A stretch of DNA of 64,000 bases from Diaphorobacter sp. HDW4A. GTDB taxonomy: Bacteria; Pseudomonadota; Gammaproteobacteria; Burkholderiales; Burkholderiaceae_C. Of this stretch, positions 37,006-45,908 are shown one piece after another. Within the stretch, counting starts at the first letter, position 1. Every line of letters begins with the position of its first letter. A model generated the notes under the pieces. It had not been told where the DNA came from, ran no database searches, and worked only from the letters and a program-made list of their open reading frames with translations. The stretch is from contig NZ_CP049910.1 of NCBI RefSeq assembly GCF_011305995.1, positions 6,338,501 to 6,402,500 on the forward strand, read 5' to 3'. The translations under genes were made by a program, and so were the position numbers.

Positions 37006-38346
37006 TCAGGTGCTATGCGGCAGCGTGGCTGATACCAGCGTTCCCTCGCCGGGGTTGGAGGTCACGGTAAGACGACCACCAGCTGCCTCCACACGGTGAT
37101 GCATGCCGGCAAGTCCGTGCGCGGTGGGCGAGACCATGTGCGTATCAAATCCCGAGCCGTTGTCGCGCACCTGCACGGTGACATGCGTGGGATAGTCATG
37201 CACGGTAATCAATACTCTGCCGGCGTTCGCATACTTGCCAATGTTGGTGAGCGATTCTTGTATCAGTCGGTAAACAGTCAGCTGCATCGAATCGGAAAGT
37301 TGCACCGGCTCGAGGTTGACTTCCACCGCGATTTTGGAGCGCTCGGCAAACTCGTGCGTGAGGATTTCCAGCGTTGCGGTGAGCCCGAGATTGGACAGGG
37401 ATGAGGGGCGCAGATCCTCGATGATACGGCGCTTGAGTGCGATGACACCGTTGAGTGTTTCCACCAGGTGATTGAGGCGCTCGGAGATTTCTGGCTGTTC
37501 GAGGTTCACGCGTGATCGCAGCCGTGCCACATCGAGCTTGGCGGCGGTGAGCAGAGCGCCGAGCTCATCATGCAGCTCGCGCGCCAGATGGCCGCGTTCT
37601 TCTTCTCGTACCTGCTGAAGGTGCGTGGCGAGCTTGCCAAGCGAAGCGGTGCGGTCCCGCACCAGTTGCTCGAGTTGACTGCGCTCGCGGGCCTGCACTT
37701 CCTTTTCTCGCTCGTTCGCATCTTGCAAAGCCTCGGCCTTGCGAAGATACATGTAGAAAGCCAGCAGGCCGATGACCGCAACCACGGCGATGCCGATGCG
37801 CGAGAGCGTGAGCGAGTGCATGATCTCGTTGTTGCTGACCTCGGCACGTTGAATGGTGCGTTGGATCATACGGTCCGAGGTCGCACGGATGGCCTCCATG
37901 TGCTTGAGGCCGATGTCCGTGGTGACCACGAATTTCCAGGCATCCTCATTGCCGTTGCGTCGCAGTTGCAGGCTCAGGTCCAGCTCGGAGATGCGCCGCG
38001 CGATCTGGTTGGACAGTTCAGTGAAGTCGCTGCTGTCCTCAGGCAAGCCCTGGAGCAGGCCATGCAGTTCGTTGATGTTGCGCTCGATGGATTTGGCGCT
38101 TTCCGCATAGGGCTCGATGTATTGGGCATTGCTGGTCAGCAGATAGCCGCGCAGTCCACTTTCGATGCTGAGCATCTCGCGCACCAAACGATCCAGTGTG
38201 CGACGCGTTGCCTGGGCTTGCTCCAGACGCTGGACGGCGGTGTGTGAGCCGAAATATCCAACCTCATTGACCGCCACCAACACGACTGCGGCCAACAAGG
38301 CCAGCAGCATGTTGAACGACATTCTCGTGAGGGGAAACTTGCGCAT
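37006..38346 (-). CDS. Sensor histidine kinase (CHASE3, HisKA_3 / NarL-type)
   Basis: A 446-residue inner-membrane kinase. A first membrane helix (about 10-28), a periplasmic CHASE3-like helical sensor (to about 180) and a second helix (about 185-202) precede a coiled coil. The HisKA_3 phospho-acceptor is His259 in LARELHDELGALL. The ATP domain has ESLTNIGKYA, DNGSGF and GLAGMHHR. Start 38346 is supported by GAGGA about 9 nt upstream, over the GTG at 38367. It is divergent from the LuxR-type regulator, its probable partner. Confidence 0.92.
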   Translation of the reverse strand: MRKFPLTRMSFNMLLALLAAVVLVAVNEVGYFGSHTAVQRLEQAQATRRTLDRLVREMLSIESGLRGYLLTSNAQYIEPYAESAKSIERNINELHGLLQGLPEDSSDFTELSNQIARRISELDLSLQLRRNGNEDAWKFVVTTDIGLKHMEAIRATSDRMIQRTIQRAEVSNNEIMHSLTLSRIGIAVVAVIGLLAFYMYLRKAEALQDANEREKEVQARERSQLEQLVRDRTASLGKLATHLQQVREEERGHLARELHDELGALLTAAKLDVARLRSRVNLEQPEISERLNHLVETLNGVIALKRRIIEDLRPSSLSNLGLTATLEILTHEFAERSKIAVEVNLEPVQLSDSMQLTVYRLIQESLTNIGKYANAGRVLITVHDYPTHVTVQVRDNGSGFDTHMVSPTAHGLAGMHHRVEAAGGRLTVTSNPGEGTLVSATLPHST

Positions 38347-38507
38347 GAATGTTAATCCTCGTAACACTATTCAAAGAAACACCTATAACGTCGCGCTTAA
38401 CCATGGCATCATTCAATTGACTTGGCTATATATTGCGAGGCAATAGTAGTCGCTATTTCATTCATCGAATGAGTGGCCGTTGCTGTTCTCATTCAGAAAG
38501 TACGAGA

Positions 38508-39140
38508 ATGATCAGAGTTGGAATCGTGGACGATCACGCGATTGTCCGGTCGGGTTTGAAGCAGTTCTTGTCGGAGCACGTTGATTTGCGCGTTGTCGGG
38601 GAGGCCGCGAATGGTCGCGAAGCCATCGATCTGATTCGCGCGCATGAAGTCGATGTGCTGGTGATGGATCTGGCCATGCCGGGGCAGAGCGGCATCGATG
38701 CGCTCGCCATGCTGCGGGCCAAGGCGCCCAACATGGGCATACTCATTCTGAGCGGCTATCCCGAAGAACACTACGCGATCAACCTGATTCGCCAGGGCGC
38801 GAGCGGTTATCTCAACAAGGAATGCGACCCCAAGGAAATCGTCGAAGCGATCCGCACCATTGCGCTGGGTCGTCGCTATCTCACGCCCGCCGTGGCGGAT
38901 CTGCTCGCACAGCAGCTCAACCGCAAGGACAATGCGCCGCCGCATGAGCAGCTTTCAGAGCGCGAGTTTCAGGTGTTTCTGAAGCTGGCACGGGGGGAGA
39001 CAGCAGGGGATATTGCGAAGGCGCTCTCGCTGAGCGTGAAGACGGTGAGTACCTATCGCACCCGTCTCATGGAAAAGCTAGGACTCTCCTCCAACAGCGA
39101 TCTCACCTACTACGCTCTTAAAAACAAGCTCATTGATTGA
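38508..39140 (+). CDS. NarL/LuxR-type response regulator
   Basis: A 210-residue two-component regulator. The receiver domain has the acidic pair D8-D9, the phospho-acceptor Asp54 in VLVMDLAMPGQSG and Lys104 in GYLNKECDP. The C-terminal LuxR helix-turn-helix reads LSEREFQVFLKLARGETAGDIAKALSLSVKTV. The start at 38508 begins the receiver; the upstream extension is noncoding. It is divergent from the CHASE3 kinase, whose class normally phosphorylates this type of regulator. Confidence 0.94.
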   Translation: MIRVGIVDDHAIVRSGLKQFLSEHVDLRVVGEAANGREAIDLIRAHEVDVLVMDLAMPGQSGIDALAMLRAKAPNMGILILSGYPEEHYAINLIRQGASGYLNKECDPKEIVEAIRTIALGRRYLTPAVADLLAQQLNRKDNAPPHEQLSEREFQVFLKLARGETAGDIAKALSLSVKTVSTYRTRLMEKLGLSSNSDLTYYALKNKLID

Positions 39141-39343
39141 TCTTTGCTTTCACGAAGCTTCTGGCTCCGCGGGCTGGTTGTTTGGGGGCTGCAATACAGG
39201 CCCTCATGCGTCGTTGCGACGCTTTGCCGTATACAACCTGCTGTCTGCGGCTACGCGTCTAGCCTGAGGGCAAGTCTTTCGGTTGAGGTGGTTGATCGAG
39301 TCTCGCTGGCGCTTCCGTGGTCTGATGGTGGGAGCCTGTCCTT

Positions 39344-39796
39344 TCAGGACAGTTTGTGCGGTTCTACGTGGGTGCGGCCGTGCTCTATGCAGTAGTCGAC
39401 CAAGGCCTCGATTTCGTTGGATTTGTCGAAGACGGCATCGACTCCCAATTGCGCGCAGCGCATGCGCACGTCGGGGGTGGCGTAGTTGCTCAGCACAATC
39501 ATCTTCTGGGTTTTGTTGCGCTTGCGGCAGGCTTCCAGAACGCCGAGGCCGCTGCCCTGACGCAGGAACAGATCGATGATGGCGAGGTCCCAGCCTGCGG
39601 GGTTGGAGGTCAGCCAGGCTTTGCCGGCGTCTTCGGTTTCGGCCGTGCCGATGGCTTCGACATGGGCGAGCTCTTCCAGCGTACCTATGAGGTTTTCGCG
39701 AATCGTCGCGTTGTCTTCAACAATGTAAGTGCGCAATTTCACGTCTGCCCAAATGAAGTCGATATCCAGTTCGATCGCGTTCTTTTTGCAGGCCAT
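39344..39796 (-). CDS. Stand-alone receiver-domain protein
   Basis: A 150-residue protein made of a single receiver domain (TYIVEDNATIRENLIGTL, Asp75 in LAIIDLFLRQGSG, then MIVLSNYA) with no output domain. The true start may be the GTG at 39742, giving 132 residues beginning MKLRTYIVEDN; both starts lack a strong ribosome-binding site. FDKSN at the Lys position is conserved. No kinase is adjacent on its strand. It may serve as a phosphate sink or act by protein contact. Confidence 0.85.
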   Translation of the reverse strand: MACKKNAIELDIDFIWADVKLRTYIVEDNATIRENLIGTLEELAHVEAIGTAETEDAGKAWLTSNPAGWDLAIIDLFLRQGSGLGVLEACRKRNKTQKMIVLSNYATPDVRMRCAQLGVDAVFDKSNEIEALVDYCIEHGRTHVEPHKLS

Positions 39797-39883
39797 GACA
39801 TGGCGAAACGCGCAGTGGTTACTTTACGTGTCTGCTGCATGACATTTTGCCAGTGCTCGCAGGCTTGGTGCGTCGGAAAGCGC

Positions 39884-40654
39884 CTACTTATGCGCGCCAG
39901 CGGCTGAGGCACCGCAAACTTTGCATTCGGGGTCACGTGCGGCGCGCATCTCAGTCCAGTGCATGCTGCGCCCGTCGAGCATCAGCAAGCGTCCGCTGAG
40001 CGAGGTACCTGCGGTTTTGACGATCAGCTTGAGCGCTTCGGCCGCCTGCATCGAGCCGATGATGCTCACCATTGGCGCAAATACTCCCATGGTCGAGCAT
40101 TGCACTTCCTCGAACACGTCGTCTGGTGAGAACAGGCAGGCGTAACAGGGCGACGTTTCCTGCCGGGGATCGAAGACGCTGATCTGGCCGTCCATGCGGA
40201 TGGCCGCGCCCGACACCAGCGGCTTGCACGCTTGCACACAGGCGGCGTTGATCGCGTGGCGTGTCTGGTAGTTGTCGGTGCAGTCGAGCACGACGGTGGC
40301 GGACTGCACGAGCTGCGCAAGTGCCTCTCCATCCACGCGCTGGCGGACGGTGCGCACGTCCACATCCGGATTGATGGCCAGCATGGCGACTTTCGCCGAC
40401 TCGACCTTGTCCATGCCCACGCGCTCGGTGGTGTGGGCGATCTGGCGCTGCAGGTTGGTGAGGTCCACTTCATCGTCGTCGACCAGCGTGACGGTGCCCA
40501 CGCCCGCCGCTGCAAGAATCAACGCGACGGGCGAGCCCAGCCCGCCTGCACCGATCACGAGGGCATGCGCGGCAAGAATGCGCTCTTGGCCCTCGATACT
40601 GATGTCGTCGAGCATGATGTGGCGGGAATAGCGCAGGAGTTGGTCGTCGTTCAT
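39884..40654 (-). CDS. moeB: Molybdopterin-synthase adenylyltransferase / ThiF-MoeB family
   Basis: A 256-residue E1-like enzyme that adenylates the C-terminal Gly of a small sulfur carrier (MoaD or ThiS). Visible are RYSRHIMLDDISIEGQERI, the ATP loop GAGGLGSPV, DDDEVDLTNLQRQ, the DCTDNYQTR segment and zinc-type Cys pairs (CYAC and CKVC). MoeB and ThiF cannot be told apart without comparison; the symbol is the usual annotation. It lies downstream of ctpA on the same strand, after a terminator. Confidence 0.88.
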   Translation of the reverse strand: MNDDQLLRYSRHIMLDDISIEGQERILAAHALVIGAGGLGSPVALILAAAGVGTVTLVDDDEVDLTNLQRQIAHTTERVGMDKVESAKVAMLAINPDVDVRTVRQRVDGEALAQLVQSATVVLDCTDNYQTRHAINAACVQACKPLVSGAAIRMDGQISVFDPRQETSPCYACLFSPDDVFEEVQCSTMGVFAPMVSIIGSMQAAEALKLIVKTAGTSLSGRLLMLDGRSMHWTEMRAARDPECKVCGASAAGAHK

Positions 40655-40675
40655 GGGCTTGCTGTCGTCATCAAG

Positions 40676-40704
40676 AAAAAAGGCCGGAGGAACCGGCCTT
40701 TTTT
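40676..40704 (-). terminator. Rho-independent terminator of ctpA
   Basis: AAGGCCGG and CCGGCCTT form an 8-bp stem around AGGAA, flanked by A and T runs on both sides, so it would work in either direction. It lies between the ctpA stop and the downstream moeB start. Confidence 0.85.
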
Positions 40705-40736
40705 GCAGTCAACGCATTGTCGTCTCCGTCAAAGCG

Positions 40737-42176
40737 TCATTCGTCCTTCTTCACTTCGGGGCGCTCGGTCTTGGACTTGCTAGCCAGCACGGTGACGCCG
40801 CGCAGCTGGTTGATGGCCTGATTGAGCTGGAAGTCCTTGTCGGAGCCGAACTCCGGCAGGCGGTCCTTCTTGGCCTTTTCCTTGTCCTTGGACTCTTCTT
40901 CCAAGCGTTTCATGGCTTCCTCGCGCGCCTTTTCGCGTGTGGCGTCCTTGGTTTCTTCGCCTTGACCGCTGGAGAGATGCTTCTCCAAGTCGGCTTCGCG
41001 TGGGCGCAAGGAGGCGTACAGGTCGCCATCGGGGGTCTCGTCAACCCACACGTCGGGCACGATGCCCTTGGCCTGGATCGAGCGGCCGCTTGGCGTGTAG
41101 TAGCGCGCTGTGGTCAGCTTGATGCCGGTGTCCGGGCCGAGCGGACGCACGGTCTGCACCGAGCCCTTGCCGAACGTCTGTGCGCCCATGACGGTAGCGC
41201 GCTTGTGGTCCTGCAGCGCCCCGGCCACGATTTCGCTGGCGGACGCCGATCCTTCATTGACCAGCACGACCAGTGGCACCTTCTTGAGGGCGGCGGGCAG
41301 ACTGCGCAGCGGATCGCTGCCGCGACGCGCGTAGTCTTCGGGAGAGGCCTTGAAGTTCGACTTGCTCTCGGGCAACTGGCCGTTGGTGGTCACGACGGTC
41401 ACGTTCTCGGGCAAGAAGGCTGCCGAGATTGCCACGGCCGCGTCGAGCAGACCGCCTGGGTCGTTGCGCAGGTCGAGGACCATACCCTTGATGTTGGGGT
41501 CCTGCTTGTACAGGTCGTCCACCTTGCGCACGAAGTCGTCGACTGTGCGTTCTTGGAACTGCGACAGGCGGACCCAGGCGTAGCCAGGTTGGACCATCTT
41601 GGCCTTGACCGACTGGGTCTTGATCTCTTCGCGCGTGATGGTCACGGGGAAGGTGCGGCTTTCATCCTTGCGCAGGATGGTCAGCGTCACCTTGGTGTTG
41701 GGTTCGCCGCGCATTTTCTTGACGGCATCGTTCAGCGACAGGCCCTTGACGGCCGTGTCGTCGATCTTGGTGATCAGGTCGTTGGTCTTGAGACCGGCGC
41801 GATCGGCGGGCGAACCCTCGATGGGCGAAACGATCTTGATCAGGCCGTCTTCCTGCGTGATCTCGATGCCGACGCCCACGAAACGGCCGCTGGTGCCCTC
41901 GCGGAATTCCTTGAAGGACTTCTTGTCGAAATACTGGGAATGGGGATCAAGGCTGGAGACCATGCCGGAGATGGCATCGGTGATCAGCTTGCGGTCATCG
42001 ACCTGATCGACGTAATCGGTCTTGATCAGACCAAAAACCGCCGACAGTTGCTGGATTTCCTCCAGGGGCAACGGAGTCATGCCGCTGCGCGCCACCGTCT
42101 GCAAGGACACTGTGGTGAGTGCGCCCGCGAAGACGCCAACGGAAATCCAACCTGCTATTTTGAGTTTTTGGCCCAT
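40737..42176 (-). CDS. ctpA: S41 carboxyl-terminal processing peptidase CtpA
   Basis: A 479-residue periplasmic serine protease with an N-terminal signal/anchor (MGQKLKIAGWISVGVFAGAL). A PDZ domain (about 95-170; GRFVGVGIEI, GSPADRAGLKTNDLI) precedes the S41 core. The catalytic Ser lies in NEGSASASEIVAGAL and the Lys in FGKGSVQTVRPL. The Lys/Glu-rich tail after residue 400 is long and low-complexity. Such enzymes trim envelope proteins and control murein hydrolases. Confidence 0.95.
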   Translation of the reverse strand: MGQKLKIAGWISVGVFAGALTTVSLQTVARSGMTPLPLEEIQQLSAVFGLIKTDYVDQVDDRKLITDAISGMVSSLDPHSQYFDKKSFKEFREGTSGRFVGVGIEITQEDGLIKIVSPIEGSPADRAGLKTNDLITKIDDTAVKGLSLNDAVKKMRGEPNTKVTLTILRKDESRTFPVTITREEIKTQSVKAKMVQPGYAWVRLSQFQERTVDDFVRKVDDLYKQDPNIKGMVLDLRNDPGGLLDAAVAISAAFLPENVTVVTTNGQLPESKSNFKASPEDYARRGSDPLRSLPAALKKVPLVVLVNEGSASASEIVAGALQDHKRATVMGAQTFGKGSVQTVRPLGPDTGIKLTTARYYTPSGRSIQAKGIVPDVWVDETPDGDLYASLRPREADLEKHLSSGQGEETKDATREKAREEAMKRLEEESKDKEKAKKDRLPEFGSDKDFQLNQAINQLRGVTVLASKSKTERPEVKKDE

Positions 42177-42447
42177 ATATATGTCACCTCGACCGAACTA
42201 TGTACATCTTAGTGCGGTATTGACCTCGGACAGTTCCCGGGGTTCCATTGACTGACAACTTATTGCGCCCCGTGTGGCGGGTGGCAACGTCGAATGCCCT
42301 CGATGCGCTCGATTGCTGGCGGCCTGTGAATGCCTGCTGACGATCGGACGCGAAGAAGACATTGTGACGCAAGGTGAGGCTTTTCCCTCAGCAATCAAGG
42401 TTTCTTCACATGCGCCGGTCGGAAATCCAACACCGGCGCGCGAAAGA

Positions 42448-43191
42448 TCAGGCTTTTCCTTGTGAAGCCACGGCTGCTGCGGCCTTGGCGGCGGCTTCGG
42501 CGTCGCCCAGGTAGTAGTGGCGGATCGGCTTGAGGTTGTCGTCGAGCTCATACACCAGCGGGATGCCGTTGGGGATGTTGAGGCTGACGATGTCGTCGTC
42601 CGAAATATTGTCTAGATACTTCACCAGCGCGCGGATGGAGTTACCGTGCGCAGCGATCACCACGCGCTTACCCGAGCGGATTGTTGGGGCAATGCTGTCA
42701 TTCCAGAAGGGCAGCACGCGGGCCACGGTGTCTTTCAGGCACTCGGTGAGCGGAATCTGCGCTTGGTCGAGACCGGCGTAGCGGATGTCGCCGCGCTCGC
42801 TGCGTGGGTCGGTGGCCTCAAGTGCTGGAGGTGGCGTATCGTAGCTGCGGCGCCAGACGAGCACCTGTGCGTCGCCGTATTCTTTGGCCATGTCGGCCTT
42901 GTTCAGCCCCTGCAAACCGCCGTAGTGGCGCTCGTTCAGGCGCCAGCTGTGCTCGACGGGCAGCCAGGTGCGATCCATTTCATCCAGCGTGTGCCAGAGC
43001 GTGCGGGTGGCACGCTTGAGTACGCTGGTGTAGGCCAGATCGAACTCGTAACCGTCGGCCTTCAGCAGGCGACCGGCATTCTTTGCCTGCTCGACGCCTG
43101 TCGGTGTGAGATCGACATCGGTCCAGCCGGTGAAGCGATTCTCAAGATTCCAAGTGGATTCGCCGTGGCGAATCAGTACCAGTTTATGCAT
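42448..43191 (-). CDS. gpmA: 2,3-bisphosphoglycerate-dependent phosphoglycerate mutase
   Basis: A 247-residue glycolytic enzyme interconverting 3- and 2-phosphoglycerate. It shows the phosphohistidine motif [10 protein letters not shown] (His9), the [17 protein letters not shown] segment and the second catalytic His in [18 protein letters not shown]. Length is normal for the dPGM family. It is divergent from the rhodanese gene. A weak hairpin without a T tract (42412-42439) lies downstream. Confidence 0.97.
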   Translation of the reverse strand: MHKLVLIRHGESTWNLENRFTGWTDVDLTPTGVEQAKNAGRLLKADGYEFDLAYTSVLKRATRTLWHTLDEMDRTWLPVEHSWRLNERHYGGLQGLNKADMAKEYGDAQVLVWRRSYDTPPPALEATDPRSERGDIRYAGLDQAQIPLTECLKDTVARVLPFWNDSIAPTIRSGKRVVIAAHGNSIRALVKYLDNISDDDIVSLNIPNGIPLVYELDDNLKPIRHYYLGDAEAAAKAAAAVASQGKA

Positions 43192-43219
43192 GGGTTACCC
43201 TCGAAGGAACAGGCCAAAA

Positions 43220-43241
43220 CCCGTCATTCTAGAATTACGGG
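43220..43241. promoter_or_regulatory. 22-bp dyad between gpmA and the rhodanese gene
   Basis: CCCGT (43220-43224), ATTCTAGAAT (43226-43235) and ACGGG (43237-43241) make a dyad perfect except for one mismatched pair. The centre contains TAGAAT on both strands, so the divergent promoters may have overlapping -10 boxes. No good -35 boxes were seen. Confidence 0.45.
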
Positions 43242-43264
43242 GTTTGCCAAACCCAAGGACGTTC

Positions 43265-43672
43265 GTGAAATTCATCTTAGACAACTGGTATTTGATCCTC
43301 ATTGCGCTGATTTCGGGCGCCTTGCTGCTGGTTCCCATGATCAAGGGGGCGAGCGCCGGTTCGCTTTCGACCGCTCAGGCGATCCAGCTGATCAACCGCG
43401 AAAAGGCAGTGGTTATCGATGTGTGCGAACCTGATGAATTCGCGGCCGGTCATGTGAAGGGCGCGAAGAACGTGCCGCTCGGCCAGCTCGAAGAAAAGCT
43501 GCCGCAGGTCGTCAAGAACAAGGCGCTGCCGGTGATTCTGGTGTGCGCCAAGGGCCCTCGCGCCAACCGCGCTGTGGGCGTGGCCAAGAAACTGGGCTAC
43601 GACAACGCGCAGGCGCTTGCGGGCGGTCTGGTGGCGTGGCGTGACGCTTCGCTGCCGGTTGAAAAGGCCTGA
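43265..43672 (+). CDS. Membrane-anchored rhodanese-domain protein
   Basis: A 135-residue protein with an N-terminal membrane helix (WYLILIALISGALLLVPMI) and one rhodanese domain. The active-site loop is VCAKGPRANRA with the sulfur-accepting Cys. It starts at GTG 43265 with AAGGAC upstream; the longer open frame overlaps the gpmA start and is not coding. It heads a rhodanese-grxC-secB-gpsA series typical of this group of bacteria. Sulfur transfer is the likely role. Confidence 0.92.
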   Translation: MKFILDNWYLILIALISGALLLVPMIKGASAGSLSTAQAIQLINREKAVVIDVCEPDEFAAGHVKGAKNVPLGQLEEKLPQVVKNKALPVILVCAKGPRANRAVGVAKKLGYDNAQALAGGLVAWRDASLPVEKA

Positions 43673-43748
43673 GAACTCTGAGCTGCCTCCACGTGGGGCT
43701 TGCTCAGCCAAGGCCCCGCGCCACAACTACAACTGAAAGGAACACCCC

Positions 43749-44009
43749 ATGCCAATCGTCAAGATGTACACCACCGCTGTTTGCCCCTACTGCATCCGCG
43801 CCAAGCAGATCCTGAAATCCAAGGGGGTGGAGCATATCGAGGAAGTCCGTGTGGACACCAATCCCGATGAGCGCATGAAGATGATGGAAATCACCGGCCA
43901 GCGCACCGTGCCCCAGATTTTCATCGGCGAAACCCATGTGGGTGGACACGATGATCTCGTCGCGCTCGATGGACGTGGCGGTTTGATGCCGCTGCTGCAA
44001 GGCGCGTAA
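43749..44009 (+). CDS. grxC: Glutaredoxin 3
   Basis: An 86-residue cytoplasmic dithiol glutaredoxin. The active site CPYC is at residues 11-14. The glutathione-binding TVPQIF and GGHDDL motifs are present. It has the usual family length. AAAGGAAC lies about 8 nt upstream. It is the second gene of the rhodanese-grxC-secB-gpsA group. Confidence 0.96.
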   Translation: MPIVKMYTTAVCPYCIRAKQILKSKGVEHIEEVRVDTNPDERMKMMEITGQRTVPQIFIGETHVGGHDDLVALDGRGGLMPLLQGA

Positions 44010-44051
44010 AAAATTCTGGCGATGTCTCCGCACATTGCATAATGGATTGTT

Positions 44052-44078
44052 TCGCCCGGGGAGTTGTTTCCCGGGCGA
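44052..44078 (+). other. Hairpin in the grxC-secB gap
   Basis: TCGCCCGGG (44052-44060) pairs perfectly with CCCGGGCGA (44070-44078) around a 9-nt loop. No T tract follows, so it may be a processing or attenuating structure in the secB leader rather than a terminator. Confidence 0.5.
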
Positions 44079-44110
44079 TCTATGTTTCAGACTGAAAGAC
44101 CCAACCGACC

Positions 44111-44560
44111 ATGGCGACCGAAGATACCCCAGTGTTCCAGATTCAACGCGTTTATCTGAAGGACCTGTCCCTGGAGCAGCCCAACTCTCCGGCCATCCTG
44201 CTGGAGCAGGAACAGCCCAACGTGGACATCCAGCTTGGCGTGGAAGCCAACCCCGTGGCCGAAGGCATTTTCGAAATCGCCGTGACCGCCACCGTGCAGA
44301 CCAAGATCAAGGATAAGACCGTGTTCCTGGTTGAAGCCAAGCAAGCCGGCATCTTCGAAATCCGCAACATTCCTGAAGACCAGATGGGTGCCATCGTCGG
44401 CATCGCCTGCCCACAGATCGTGTATCCGTACCTGCGCGGCAACGTAGCGGACGTGATCACCCGCGCGGGCTTCCCGCCCGTGCACCTGGCCGAAATCAAC
44501 TTCCAGGCCATGTACGAGCAGCAGCAAGCCGCTGCCCAAGGCAACACCACCGCTCAGTGA
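44111..44560 (+). CDS. secB: Protein-export chaperone SecB
   Basis: A 149-residue cytoplasmic chaperone that holds precursor proteins unfolded for SecA. Family segments are [44 protein letters not shown] and the C-terminal [19 protein letters not shown]. Length and order match SecB well. It lies between grxC and gpsA, as commonly seen. It ends at a strong terminator. Confidence 0.97.
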   Translation: MATEDTPVFQIQRVYLKDLSLEQPNSPAILLEQEQPNVDIQLGVEANPVAEGIFEIAVTATVQTKIKDKTVFLVEAKQAGIFEIRNIPEDQMGAIVGIACPQIVYPYLRGNVADVITRAGFPPVHLAEINFQAMYEQQQAAAQGNTTAQ

Positions 44561-44588
44561 TCCATCACTGACCGCTGAAAGCACACTG

Positions 44589-44630
44589 ATCCCCGCGAAT
44601 GGCTCCGGCCTTCGCGGGGATTTGTTTTTT
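44589..44630 (+). terminator. Rho-independent terminator of secB
   Basis: A perfect 11-bp stem (ATCCCCGCGAA / TTCGCGGGGAT), with an 11-nt loop, is followed by TTGTTTTTT. It lies about 28 nt after the secB stop and separates secB from gpsA. Confidence 0.9.
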
Positions 44631-44685
44631 CCGGGCAGTGGTTTCTTCACCTAGGTGCCACGGAACTCTTGTTATTCTTCGCGCC

Positions 44686-45696
44686 ATGAAGATTTTCGTC
44701 ATCGGAGCCGGGGCCTGGGGCACGGCAATCGCCATGAGCGCCGCGGGTAGTGCGGGCCAGCATTCAGTCAAGCTTTGGGCGCGTGATGCGGCGCAGGCCG
44801 CACAGATGCAGGCCGAGCGCGCCAACACTCGCTATCTCAAGGGTGGCAGCTTTCCCGCGTCGCTCGAAGTCGTGAGCGGTGATGTCGCGCCCCATGTGGA
44901 GGATGCCGATATGATCGTTCTGGGCACGCCGATGGCGGCCCTGCGCGAATGGCTGGTGCGCCTCTCCGAAGTGAAGGTACCAGTGGTCTGGCTCTGCAAG
45001 GGCTTTGAGGCCGTTGCCGCCGGTGCGCCCGAAGGCGCGGTCGGCCTGATGGCGCACGAGGTCTGCAGGCAGGTCGCGCCCGATCTGCGCAGCGGCGTGC
45101 TCAGCGGCCCGAGCTTTGCCGACGAGGTTGCGCGCCAGCAGCCCACGGCGCTGGTCGCGGCGAGCGCGCATGCCGATGTGTCCGAGTTGCTGGTCACGGC
45201 CTTCCACAGCGAGGCCATGCGTGTCTACGCGAATGGAGACATCGTCGGCGTCGAGGTCGGCGGCGCGGTCAAGAACGTGCTTGCGATTGCCACAGGACTG
45301 TGCGACGGTTTGCAACTGGGCCTGAACGCCCGTGCAGCGCTGATCACGCGCGGGCTGGCGGAGATGACGCGCCTCGGCATGGCCCTCGGTGCGCGCGCCG
45401 AAACCTTCATGGGGCTCTCGGGTTTGGGCGATCTGGTGCTGACCGCCACAGGCGACCTGTCGCGCAACCGCAAGGTCGGCCTGCTGCTCGCCAAGGGCAT
45501 GACGCTGGAGGAAGCGGTTCGGTCGCTCGGCCATGTGGCCGAGGGCGTCTACAGCGCGCGCACGGTGCTCGCGCGGGCACGTCTGCTGGGCGTGGAAATG
45601 CCAATCACGGAAACCGTCGTGGGTCTGCTCAATGGCGAGCTTGCCGTTGGCGATGCGGTGCAGACGTTGATGACGCGCGACCCGCGCGGGGAGTGA
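44686..45696 (+). CDS. gpsA: Glycerol-3-phosphate dehydrogenase [NAD(P)+]
   Basis: A 336-residue cytoplasmic enzyme making sn-glycerol 3-phosphate for phospholipids. The N-terminal Rossmann motif is [13 protein letters not shown]. The catalytic Lys lies in [14 protein letters not shown], and [19 protein letters not shown] is diagnostic. The start at 44686 begins the Rossmann strand; the longer open frame runs through the secB terminator. Confidence 0.96.
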   Translation: MKIFVIGAGAWGTAIAMSAAGSAGQHSVKLWARDAAQAAQMQAERANTRYLKGGSFPASLEVVSGDVAPHVEDADMIVLGTPMAALREWLVRLSEVKVPVVWLCKGFEAVAAGAPEGAVGLMAHEVCRQVAPDLRSGVLSGPSFADEVARQQPTALVAASAHADVSELLVTAFHSEAMRVYANGDIVGVEVGGAVKNVLAIATGLCDGLQLGLNARAALITRGLAEMTRLGMALGARAETFMGLSGLGDLVLTATGDLSRNRKVGLLLAKGMTLEEAVRSLGHVAEGVYSARTVLARARLLGVEMPITETVVGLLNGELAVGDAVQTLMTRDPRGE

Positions 45697-45908
45697 AACG
45701 AGCGAGCGCGCGCCGAATGCCCAAGTGAATCGATGGGGATTTGGGCGCTTGATTTTGCGCAACTCCCTGTCGTCAAAGGCTTTTCCGTAGCCTAAATCGG
45801 CTTTTGTCAAAACATAGGCTGAATTGCCTTGCCGGAAAACCTGCTTCAGTAGATTCTCCGCCCCCAGCAAGCGACACCCAATAGTCGCGGTTGAGCGAGG
45901 GATTTCGA

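Noticed and set aside
42412..42439. 8-bp stem hairpin downstream of gpmA as terminator
   Set aside because: No T tract follows on the minus strand and the loop is 12 nt; too weak to call.
42274..42465. 63-residue plus-strand open frame with a CPRC and CEC pair in the ctpA-gpmA gap
   Set aside because: No ribosome-binding site, no recognisable family, and it overlaps the 3' end of gpmA; most likely chance.
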